Source: Apostichopus japonicus
Lineage: Eukaryota; Echinodermata; Holothuroidea; Aspidochirotida; Stichopodidae
Direction: 5' to 3'
Assembly: GCF_037975245.1 (NCBI RefSeq)
Contig: NC_092579.1
Span: forward strand, 5,953,001 to 6,017,000
DNA length: 64,000 nucleotides
The translations under genes and the position numbers were made by a program. The first letter of the stretch is position 1, and every line of letters begins with the position of its first letter. Shown in pieces: positions 22,687-33,530 of this stretch. The notes under the pieces were generated by a model, which was given only the letters and a program-made list of their open reading frames with translations, made no database searches and was not told the DNA's origin.

Positions 22687-22958
22687 AACTCACAAGGAAA
22701 AGAACCTGGGGCACCAAACAAAGAACCGACTGATCCGTTCTCAACCCCAGTCCCCTCGTGTTAAGACTGTGATCATCGTCAGTTGTGTATCACGAAGGAG
22801 AACAGAAGGAGATACTTTTTAAGAAAAAGTCACCCAGGAAAGAACCTGGGCACGAAAACCAAACTACCAAACGACTGATCCGCTCTCAGCCCCAGTCCCC
22901 TTGCATCGGGACTGTGACTGTGTGATCATCGTCAGGTGTGTATCATCATTCCCTATTG
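22687..22958 (-). repeat. Structured repeat, copies A and B (U2-linked family)
   Basis: Two adjacent copies (about 22687-22815 and 22812-22958) of a unit seen five times in 22.6-24.0 kb. On the minus strand copy B shows three hairpins in order. AGTCCC pairs with GGGACT around an 8-nt loop; CTGA pairs with TCAG around 7 nt; CCCAGG pairs with CCTGGG around TTCTTT. A run of T follows. An outer AGTCAC/GTGACT pairing is also possible, giving a cloverleaf-like shape. The last hairpin contains GGTTCTTTCC, one base short of a tRNA T-arm/B-box pattern. Copy B directly follows the U2-like head at 22959-23003. Confidence 0.75.
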
Positions 22959-23003
22959 GAACAGATACTACACATGATCTTAGCCAAAAGGCCGAGAAGC
23001 GAT
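22959..23003 (-). ncRNA. U2 snRNA 5' end, truncated copy
   Basis: The minus strand reads the first 45 nt of U2 snRNA from ATCGCTTCTCGG through TTTTGGCTAAGATCATGTG to TAGTATCTGTTC, including the branch-site recognition GTAGTA. After that the sequence departs from U2 and enters structured repeat copy B; stem IIa, the Sm site and the rest of U2 are missing. It cannot be a functional U2 gene. A second partial piece, GATACTACACATGATC, is repeated immediately upstream (23001-23016). From the head to the T run at about 22818 is about 186 nt, close to normal U2 length. Confidence 0.85.
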
Positions 23004-23089
23004 ACTACACATGATCGGATACTACACAGGAGAACAGAAGGAGAACACGATGCTACACATGATGCTTGCTAAGAGCAGTCACTCAGTAC

Positions 23090-23341
23090 TTTAATGCAGC
23101 CTTCATGTATTGTCACGTAACAAGTTACAGTATATTGTACCACAAAAATAGCTTAATATAAGTAAAATCTTCCTCAAGATGCTTGTTTCAACTATTTGAG
23201 ATGGTTTATTATGACATTAACGATAAATGTTAGAATTTTAAATCGGATACATTTATAAATAACAAGTTATCCTTCATAAGACATGTTTAACTCATTAAAA
23301 CACGATTGCTATTTCGTGATTGGTTCTTTTCTAACATTACG
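23090..23341. repeat. Higher-order duplication unit, copy 1
   Basis: About 250 bp matching 24014-24262, with words such as CCACAAAAATAGCTT, AAGTAAAA.CTTC and GATTGGTTCTTTTCTAA. A third partial copy lies at 24461-24533. In each of the two full cases the unit sits beside a cluster of the structured repeats, so roughly 1 kb has been duplicated. Confidence 0.8.
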
Positions 23342-23537
23342 TCATATCACAATTCATTCTACGTTCGTCGCATCTTTGAAAAGGGGTATACACGTCATTA
23401 ATTGTTACGTAATATCATGAGGCACAAACAAATTTACTACTACAAACCGTGAGAAACAATTAAAATTCAACTAATGCGAGGGTACCGGTACACGTTTAAC
23501 ATGACATTTATGCAAATTGGGCAGATTCCAGTAGACA

Positions 23538-23579
23538 CAGATTCTACACATGATCTTAGCCAGAAGGCCGAAAAGCGAT
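23538..23579 (-). pseudogene. U2 snRNA 5' end, diverged copy
   Basis: The minus strand reads ATCGCTTTTCGGCCTTCTGG then CTAAGATCATGTGTAGAATC, with several changes from U2 including GTAGAA in the branch-site pairing region. Unlike the first copy it lies on the 3' side of a structured repeat (23587-23735) and has no repeat body after it. Confidence 0.8.
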
Positions 23580-23586
23580 CGCTTTC

Positions 23587-24010
23587 GATTTTTAAGAAAA
23601 GTCACCCAGGAAAGAACCTGGGCACCAAACATGCAACTCATTACCGACTGATCCGCTCTCAACCCCAGTTCCCTTGCATCAAGACTGTGACTGTGTGGTT
23701 ATCGATGTAAGGTGTGTTTCACGGTTCCCTAGAAGGGGTACATAATGCTGTTTTTTGTAAGAAAAGCCACCCAGGAAAAAACCTGGCCAATAAAAGCCGA
23801 ACTGCTAACCGACTGATCCGCTCTTAATCCCAGTCATCTAACATCAATACTGACTGTGTGATACTTTTTAAGAAAAGTCACCCAGGAAAGAGCCTGGGCA
23901 CGAAAACCAAACAACCGAACGACTGATCCGCTCTCAACCCCAGTCCCCTTGCATTGAGACTGTGTAATCATCGTCAGGTGGTTATGATGGTTCCCTAGAA
24001 GGTGGTCATA
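23587..24010 (-). repeat. Structured repeat, copies C, D and E
   Basis: Three directly adjacent copies (about 23587-23735, 23751-23861 and 23862-24010). All keep GACTGATCCGCTCT and CACCCAGG followed by the matching CCTGG half of the last hairpin. The plus strand begins each unit with AAGAAAAG.CACCCAGG, which gives a T run at the minus-strand 3' end. Copy D is the most diverged, with part of its middle lost. Confidence 0.75.
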
Positions 24011-24013
24011 ATG

Positions 24014-24262
24014 ATACTTTGATCAGCCTATATTGTCACGTAACAAAATACAGTAATATGTGCCACAAAAATAGCTTTTATTAAGTAAAACCTTCATGAA
24101 GATGGTTATTTCGAATATTTGCGAAGGTTTATTCACAACATTTACGATAAATTTTAGAATTCTTAAATTAGATACATTAAAAAATAACATAAAATCCGGT
24201 ATAAGATATGTTTAGCTTATTAAAAACGATTGCTGTTTTGTGATAGGTTCTTTTCTAAGTTT
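24014..24262. repeat. Higher-order duplication unit, copy 2
   Basis: Counterpart of 23090-23341 with scattered substitutions and small gaps. A partial third copy (24461-24533) ends where the 54-bp minisatellite begins. Confidence 0.8.
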
Positions 24263-24538
24263 ATAATAAACCGCTTAGAGTATACATTTTCTTAAAACAA
24301 TGGCTGCTCAAAGAACCCTGTTCACAGGCTCGTATATTCATTATGATTAAATGGGGTGTACATCGACTTCGATAACTTCCAGTGTGTGCATTATAATTAC
24401 GACTAAATACTCAGAGGCGTATAGAAGGTTATTTCCTAGTGTGTGCACTGTATAGTATTATATACTGTAATTTATGCCACAAAAATAGCTTACTAAGTAA
24501 AACCTTCATCAAGATGGTTATTTCGACTATTTGGTTAT

Positions 24539-25075
24539 TTCACTGAGATACACCCGGAGTACTGAAGCATGCAGGGGGCAACCAGTCCACATGGTGCTGA
24601 GGTACACCCGGGGTACTGGAGCATGCATGGGGCAATCAGTCCACAGGGTGCTGAGGTACACCCGGGGTACTGGAGCATGCATGGGGCAATCAGTCCACAT
24701 GGTGCTGAGGTACACCCGGGGTACTGAATCATGCAGGGGGCAACTAGTCCACAGGGTGCTGAGGTACACCCGGGGTACTGGAGCATGTAGGGGGCAACCA
24801 GTCCACAGGGTGCTGAGGTACACCCGGGGTACTGGAGCATGTAGGGGGCAACCAGTCCACAGGGTGCTGAGGTACACCCGGGGTACTGTAGCATGCAGGG
24901 GCAACCAGTCCACAGGGTGCTGAGGTACACCCGGGGTACTGTAGCATGCAGGGGCAACCAGTCCACAGGGTGCTGAGGTACACCCGGGGTACTGTAGCAT
25001 GCAGGGGCAACCAGTCCACAGGGTGCTGAGGTACACCCGGAGTACTGGAGCATTCAGGGGGCAACCAATCCACCA
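24539..25075. repeat. 54-bp minisatellite
   Basis: About ten head-to-tail copies of a unit built on GGTGCTGAGGTACACCCGGG, GTACTGGAGCATGCA and GGGGCAACCAGTCCACA. Most are 54 bp; later ones lose one G and are 53 bp. Long open frames on both strands arise because 54 is a multiple of three. The minus-strand frame gives an 18-residue repeat, but there is no start context or splice support. Confidence 0.93.
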
Positions 25076-26981
<1,906 letters not shown>

Positions 26982-26985
<4 letters not shown>

Positions 26986-28054
26986 GAGCTTAGAAATATA
27001 GTTTGTAAAGCTTTTATTTAACATAATGCACTATAACAAAGTACAAGTTTTGAACAGCCATATCGTTCATCGGTATTTTAAGTGTTAAAGCCAAACAGAA
27101 TAGCCACGTCTTTGTACATCATGTAGGCCTACATCCAGAAGAGAAACTGAATCTACTAGTTACGACCTTTAAAAATTAAGGTATAAGTTGAGGCAACTAA
27201 TGTTATGTAGTGGAAGAGTTTATTGATTACTTACTGGACAGCCAGCTTTTCTGCCTTTATTTTTTAGCAGAGCTACATATAGCTTAAACGGAATACTCGA
27301 TAAGATATTAGCTTAAAATGTATCCACTGTGTGGTGGACTTTTTGTGATATTGTGTCACACCAAATGTCAGAAAGGCTAATGAAGTATTTATCAGTGTAA
27401 GATATCTTTTGGGATTGTCTGTAGCCTACTGCATATCCTTTAAGTTTCGATTGTCAGTGAAGTGGAAACTGTTGATGAATTGTCTCGGTCAGATGGACAT
27501 ATCCAGAGTGTTTATGTATATATGTCGTGTTGTTGCAGCGCAAATTTGCAATAAAGACCTGAGTTTGTAAAGGGATATATATAGCAGGCGCGGATTCACA
27601 GAGTGTGCGTGTGTGTGTGTTGAGGGGGGGGGGGGGGGATACACCCTTCTACTTTTCAACTTCACAGGAAAATCATATTACCACAACCTTGCGTTGAGAC
27701 CTAATTATAGTCATATATAATTTACAGTCTAAATATGCGATCTCTGTAGTACGCACCATTTGAGTCTCCATTAATATTTTAAGAGAAATTTCGCCGTTTA
27801 ATCCGAGTAAGAAGCATTAATCAATTTTCAACGCTATCTTGCCAGATTACTGAATGGTATACAATTCTATACTGGCTGATTCGGTCCATGCGCGTTGCAT
27901 GCATGATTAATTGCGGATGAGGCGTTTTTGCTTCACCAATAACATATTTTAATGAAAAATACTGAAATATGTATTAAACTTTATTGGCCTTTGATTATTG
28001 TAAGAGAAAAAATCCAGGGAGGATAAATTTATCCAAAATATTAGTTGTGGTCAT
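26982..28054. other. Intergenic DNA with a possible polyadenylation signal and a solo element end
   Basis: AATAAA at about 27551, in GCAATAAAGACCTGAG, could mark a plus-strand transcript end, but no upstream coding exon is visible. CAGGCGCGGATTC at 27593 followed by a G-run resembles a hAT-like left end without a partner. Confidence 0.3.
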
Positions 28055-28427
28055 TAAGGGCGTAGGAACCGGGGGGCTGGGGGGCGCCAGCCCCCCCCAG
28101 TGAAAAATGTGGAGGGGCGGAAGTATCATTCCGCCCCCCCCCGCTTCGCAAGTCAGAAAACCCCTTTTTCATTTCCAAATGAGAAAAAAAATCTCATTTG
28201 GAGCAACAAATTGCATCTAAGGCCTGGTGAAAATACAAAATTAAGTTTACAAAATGGAGTGGGTGTTGAAGTGTGCTATATTGCACCAAACTGCATCTGA
28301 GGCTACCTGGAAATGCAAAAAATTCCAAAGGGGAGGGGAACACCCCCTCCCTTTAGACCCCTCCCCCAGGCCGGCCATCAGTCTTCAGCCCCCCCCCCCC
28401 ACTCAAAAGTACCTTCCTACGCCACTG
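28055..28427. mobile_element. hAT-like element with 8-bp TSD GTGGTCAT
   Basis: Flanked by GTGGTCAT at 28047-28054 and 28428-28435. The right end is CTACGCCACTG; the left end is decayed (TAAGGGCGTAGGAAC). Poly-G/C tracts lie inside both ends. It carries GAGGCTACCTGGAAATGC and CACCCCCTCCCTTTAGACCC, related to the interior of 8913-9411. Confidence 0.88.
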
Positions 28428-28611
28428 GTGGTCATGCCATCTTAAACAAGAAGAAGAAGTTAATGAGTAAGTCTACTTTACGTTCCAATTTCATGATGTT
28501 AGACAATAGGCTCAGAGGCCTATACTTAAGTCGCAATGATATATACGCCGGCACGGTTTTATCTGATTCACCTTAGGGATCACGTAAAATGTAGTAGGCC
28601 TATACTTTCAA

Positions 28612-28658
28612 GAAAAGTCACCCGTAATCGAGCCTAGTGTGCACGAAAGGTAGGCAAC
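28612..28658 (-). repeat. Structured repeat, old copy F, first part
   Basis: Begins AAGAAAAGTCACCCGTAATC and goes on with GCACGAAAGG, the start of the unit seen at 22.8 and 23.9 kb. It stops at a TTAA where a MITE is inserted; the rest resumes at 30953. Confidence 0.65.
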
Positions 28659-28662
28659 TTAA

Positions 28663-29019
28663 AGGCATTGAAGACTCGCCCCAAACCGCGTGCCGCGCTC
28701 TAAAAAAGTTAATTTCCGTTGCTTGCAAGTGAAGTTTTCTTCTTGTCGCTACAAAATGCAGTCATTAATGAAACGTGATACCTTGTTATTTATTATCTAG
28801 ACCTGAGATGTCCATCGCTGCTATGTACACTATGTTGTGGGTATTAACCGTAGATGTATGTATTGACTGTACACTAGTGTCTAATAAGCGACGGTAGCAA
28901 GCTGTGTGTGTATTTTCTGAAATTGATGGTGGTGTCTAACACTTCTGTTACACCTCATTCCAAACTAGGTCAGATTACCGGCATGAGACGTTTTCTTTGT
29001 GCGCGAGTCTTCACACCCT
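28663..29019. mobile_element. TTAA-flanked MITE, copy 2 (reverse orientation)
   Basis: Begins AGGCATTGAAGACTCGCC after TTAA (28659-28662) and ends GCGAGTCTTCACACCCT. The second TTAA is split by the next insertion: TTA at 29020-29022 and the final A at 30953. The body matches 17898-18238 in reverse complement. Confidence 0.87.
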
Positions 29020-29022
29020 TTA

Positions 29023-30947
29023 CAGGCGCGTATCCAGGGGTGGCGTTGGGGGCGCGCGCCCCCCGGGTAAGCAAAAGAGGAAAAAAAAAGAAGAAAAAAG
29101 GGAAAAGGAGGAGAGAAAGGAAGGGAAAAGAAAAAGAAAAAAGAGAGAAAAAGGAGAAAAGGAGGGAGTAGAAGATAGCCAAGACCTCGGGAAGAGAAAG
29201 AGGGACAGTCATAGTTAAAGCGCTGATCCCTAATATATACACAGGGTAGCCAGTGACAGATCAAGGATTACGGAGGGGTTGTGCGCCTCACCCTACCCCT
29301 TACACCGACAACTCCATTTTTTGACGTTTCCATTTTTCCTCTCTCACTAATGTATCTATATAAATACTATATATGGTCTATCATAACGCGTGTGTGTGTG
29401 TATGGACGCCTTAAACAATTGTACAATTGTGCTATATGGAACCAACTGTGGCTGGTCTTGAACTCGACCGAGTCGTCGGGGAACATAACGCATTTCGGGA
29501 AGGGGGCGACCGCCCCCCCCCCCCCGAGCAAATTTTCTTTATGACATCGCTAGTAATTTCAAAATAGACAATGCTTAGATGCAACTTACAAGGCCTGGGA
29601 AGTGTCATTTCCAGCGATCTGGGAGGCATTTTCGGCCAACATTTTTCTTGTACGCTTCGCGCCAACTCATGGTGGCGCTTCGCTTAGATAGTTTGCCTAC
29701 AGGCTTCGCCCCTCCCTTGGCAATTACTCGATACACGCCTTTTCGAATTTGTAAAGCAAAGAGCAGATATAACATCATATCAGTGAGCATTGAAATGCAT
29801 GTTCCAAGATGAACAGCCTCAAAAAACTGTCCATGTGTGTAGTCAAATGCGTAGGAGCCCAATTGGATTTGGGGCTGTAACGACTTGCCCGAAAAAAAGC
29901 CAAAATTGTTCGCGCGCGAAGCGCGCGTTCAACATATCGATGCCAATATCATATAAGCAAGCATCGGCCATTACATTGCATGGCATCGTGTACCTTACGG
30001 TCCGTGAAAGTTGCACAGTATACCGCCGGATGCTTATGTAAACAACGAAATGTCTTATGTAGATGGAAAAAAAAGCATACAGATCCATTTATGTCAAAAC
30101 TCTCTTTTACAGTAGTAATGTCGGCCAAGCTTAGAACTTTATTTTAATTATCAAGGTGATAATTTTTAAGCTATTCATTGCTATTTACTTTTCTTTCAGT
30201 AGGTGTCAGAAAAAAAATTGGTTGCCCGGGGGGGTGGGGGCTGCAGCCCCCGCCTCCTACGGGACCTACTCCTATGTGTGTAGTGTTCAGTTTCGATATA
30301 ACTGATATCGGAAATATCTGGTATTTTTCATTTCCTTCAACGAAGTTTTATAACAGCCATTATAAGAGGAATTTTGTACACCAATAAATTAACTGTCTGA
30401 ATTTTCGAAAATTTCCTGACCAACATTCTTCATCATACTTTCCTCTACTCGTGCAATTTTAACCTGTCTGTTAGAGGTTGAAGGAGGTTTTTCTATATTG
30501 GTTGTCCATAGATTGAATTTTGTGCAACATTATGGGTATATGTTTTGAAGAGATTTTTATTCATGAGAAATGTGAATTTTCAAATTCTCAACAAATAATG
30601 GGCTTAAAACCTTGAAAAGTAGGGCTTTCGGATATTGTGGGCCGTGACGTAGAATCACATACAAAAGCAATCATCCATAGGACATGCAATGAGGTCGAAC
30701 ATGATGTGTGACTGGTGACAATCTTCAAAAAGGTTATGGATGGAAAAAACTTTTGGGAAATACTTGGTTCTCAGGAAAAAGTGTACATCTGGTTGGTCAT
30801 TTTCAAGCCCGAGAAGTGCCATTTCCGGTGATCTGGGGGGTATCAAAACCAGAAATTTTCTTGTACGCTCCGCGCCAACCGATGGTGGCGCTCCGCTTAG
30901 ATAGTAATTCGCGCCCCCCGGGTTAGAAAATCCTGGATACGCGCCTG
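29023..30947. mobile_element. hAT-like element with 5-bp TSD CTTTA, nested in a MITE
   Basis: Perfect 16-bp TIRs CAGGCGCGTATCCAGG and their complement at 30932-30947, flanked by CTTTA (29018-29022 and 30948-30952). The 1.9-kb interior has no transposase frame, but it holds the shared subterminal module twice (about 29580-29693 and 30795-30905) and G/C tracts. A 5-bp TSD is known in some hAT groups, while most hAT elements give 8 bp. Confidence 0.9.
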
Positions 30948-30952
30948 CTTTA

Positions 30953-31178
30953 ATCCACTTTCAACCGAGGTCCCCTAACCATTACATTGCGACTGTCACC
31001 ATGTGATCATTTAACGGTATTCGGCTCGAGCGAAATATCTAGTGCCCCTTCGACAGGGATGTATCTGATCCTGGTTACTATAGGTTGGTGAGCTATCTAC
31101 ACTGTGTAAAAGCCTACCGTGTATAGGAAAAGAGCATAAAGTAGGCCTACACATGATCTTAGCAACCAGAAGACTGAG
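30953..31178 (-). repeat. Structured repeat, old copy F, second part, with U2 relic
   Basis: Resumes as TCCACTTTCAACCGAGGTCC and CATTGCGACTGTCACCATGT, aligning with the body of the 22.6-24.0 kb repeats. At 31147-31178 it reaches CTACACATGATCTTAGC, a degenerate complement of U2 positions 22-37. About 126 bp separates the body from the U2 relic here, unlike copy B where they touch. Confidence 0.6.
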
Positions 31179-31710
31179 GTTTGATGTTGAAAGCATCTTC
31201 ATTGAAACTCCCCTCTCACTGAACTCTCAGTCGGCTACATAAAGGCTACAGCAATATGTTTCTTTATTGGCCGCGAGCCTGAAGTCGATTTTAGTTGAGA
31301 CTTATTCATTCTTTTTCGTGTCTACGTGCAGCACCGTCGCCTATATGCCAAACGACTTCAACAGCGTCCTCAATTTGAACGTCATTAATTCATCTAAATG
31401 GAGTTAGCTGTCTAATATTTTGGCTGGAGAGCAAGATGTCTGCATCATTAACCAAGGCAGTCGGTACATCATATATTCAAACAAGAAAGCCAGCAAAGTT
31501 GCTAATTGAAACGGATGCTATTTGCAATGTTTTACGTTTCGCGAAAGTTGAACCGTTAATGTTTGAGTATGTAATATCAGGTAGCATCTAGATAAGATCT
31601 TTTCCATTAGAGGATGACGGATGAGAAATAACTGGGGGTATTTAAGTCAAACATGTGCACACCTTTGACAGATTATAAGGTCGTTATAACGCGCTGAATG
31701 ACTTGACATT
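31179..31710. other. Intergenic DNA
   Basis: No gene, repeat or element recognised. The sequence is of ordinary composition. Confidence 0.35.
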
Positions 31711-32016
31711 TTACATTGAAAATGTCAAACATGAAAAGAGAATTTGCCATGCAAGAAAAACAAGAAGGAATATTTGACGGTAACTTGATCTGACTTCTAG
31801 AATCTTGTTGCGGTGAATTTGTCTGTGTTGTATCTGAAAGCGAAGACAAATTAACTTCGACGAAATGTTTATATATTCTGAATCTACGGTACATGATTCG
31901 TCGATGAACTCAAAATTTCCGTTCTGGAAGCCAGTTGCTTTATTAAGCATACAAAGTGCAATCATAAATGAAAGTAATATTAAGACTTGTTGATTAGGCC
32001 TAGTTCCAGTTTTCAT
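31711..32016 (-). CDS. Candidate small secretory-type ORF (101 codons)
   Basis: The ATG at 32016 opens MKTGTRPNQQVLILLSFMIA then LCMLNKATG, a plausible signal peptide with a basic start, hydrophobic core and small residues before a possible cleavage near residue 29. FQNGNFEFIDESCTVDSEYI follows. The 3' part turns basic and then hydrophobic and may be read through into an intron; a possible acceptor CTTCGCTTTCAG lies inside at about 31833. TATAAAA lies 17-23 bp upstream of the ATG, closer than expected if this ATG starts translation. I do not recognise the family. Confidence 0.33.
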   Translation of the reverse strand: MKTGTRPNQQVLILLSFMIALCMLNKATGFQNGNFEFIDESCTVDSEYINISSKLICLRFQIQHRQIHRNKILEVRSSYRQIFLLVFLAWQILFSCLTFSM

Positions 32017-32032
32017 GTCACGTACGATGTGA

Positions 32033-32039
32033 TTTTATA
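32033..32039 (-). promoter_or_regulatory. TATA-like box upstream of the 31711-32016 ORF
   Basis: The minus strand reads GCGTATAAAATCACATCG just upstream of the ATG. The spacing would put transcription start at or just after the ATG, so either the first usable start is lower or the match is chance. Confidence 0.3.
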
Positions 32040-33164
32040 CGCGGTTGTCATGGTAATTTGATTAGTGACAAAGTTCACTGTGTAATGAAAACAAAAAATG
32101 GGGTTACGAACTTTTTTTTAAATTGTTATTTAACTGAATCTTGTTATCTTTTCTTCTTTCCACGACAAGCTTTAAAGAGGGTTTACAGCTGTCCAATCAT
32201 AAGAACAAGATTTGCAAAAGAAATTAACCTAGATTGCGCCGCCTTTGAATAAATAAACATGAAGTGCGCCCCTATTTAGACAACAGTATAGCATATTTCG
32301 CGTGCATTTATATACATTCACAAATTTTCGAGGCGGTGAAGAGTGATTTCCGGACCGACTATAGCTTTTTGGAGACCGACTTCAGTAACTGACCGAGCAA
32401 CGTCTCGAAAAGTTAACCAACAAAAGCGGCAAATAGTTTTATCATTACAGAAATACATATACTTTCATTTGCTGAGAGTACAGGGGTGGGTCAGTGACGT
32501 CCCCGGAAACTGCAGCACTTTTATTAGATGTCATTTTGTTCTCTTGAAGCGATTTTAATGCACAAAAATACTATTTTAAGTGCATGGAATTCAATTTCAG
32601 CGGAATGTAATATACAAAGCCCCTGTCGCATTTTCTTTTACTGTAGTAGGCGAACGACCACGCTGAATTCGGGCTATTGATTTTCACAGGCAGTGTGTGA
32701 CACCTATACACATAATGTCCCCGTAATGTACTCCCCTGACTGAAAACTAATTGAGCACTTGTGTCTCTAGCCTAATAATAATTGTTAGTCATCGCAGGAG
32801 CATTGCGTCAATACATCTACATAACCAATTGTTAATTCTTGTAGCAATCATTGTCATATAGAAGCCGGACGTTACATGCATTATAATGACGCAAATTCAC
32901 AGTGATTCATATCATGACGGCCTAAATCATATTTGTGTTTCGGTTTTGAAACGATACCTAAAATCACGTTAGGCTGTTGTGATGATGTAACTCTTTTCCA
33001 CTGAGGAATTGTCCCTTAATTAAGAAGAGAATAAATTCGAATTTAAGGTTTGCTTATATAAAAAAGTTAGCGGACACATGATGTTATGTTTTGTAAACAA
33101 ACTACACTAAATTATTGAGTATCATCATTATACGCATGTAGAGTGTATCGCGCAATCAGTAACC
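32040..33164. other. Intergenic DNA
   Basis: Overlapping small plus-strand ORFs at 32058-32252 and 32343-32558 have no supporting context. Nothing is recognised. Confidence 0.35.
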
Positions 33165-33168
33165 TTAA

Positions 33169-33530
33169 AGGGTGTGAAGACTCGCGCACAAAGAAACGTC
33201 TAATGCCGGTAATCTGACCTAGTTTCGAATGAGGTGTAACAGAAGTGTTAGATACCACCATCGATCTCAGAAAATACAAACAGCTTGCTACCGTCGGTAA
33301 TTAGACACTAGTGTACAGTCAATGCATACAGCTATACGGCAAATAACCACAACACAGTGTCCATAGCAGCGTGGACATCTCAGGTCTAGATAAAAGATAA
33401 CAAGGTATCACGTTTCATTACTGTCTGCATTTTGTAGTGACAAGAAAAAAACTTCGCTTGCAAGCAACGGAAAGTTAACGTTTTCAATGCGCGGCACGCG
33501 GTTTGGGGCGAGTCTTCAATGAAGGCCTAA
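33169..33530. mobile_element. TTAA-flanked MITE, copy 3
   Basis: Begins AGGGTGTGAAGACTCGCG after TTAA (33165-33168) and runs to GCGAGTCTTCAATGAAGG. The right end is altered and its TTAA is lost. Same orientation as copy 1, with body words such as TGTCTGCATTTTGTAG and CAAGCAACGGAAAGTTAACG. Confidence 0.83.

Noticed and set aside
22930-22946. ATCGTCAGGTG resembling the start of U8 snoRNA
   Set aside because: Only about 11 matching bases, part of the repeat body, with no further U8 similarity.
28908-29264. Lys/Glu-rich and Phe/Leu-rich ORFs
   Set aside because: Produced by a purine-rich stretch inside the 5-bp-TSD element.
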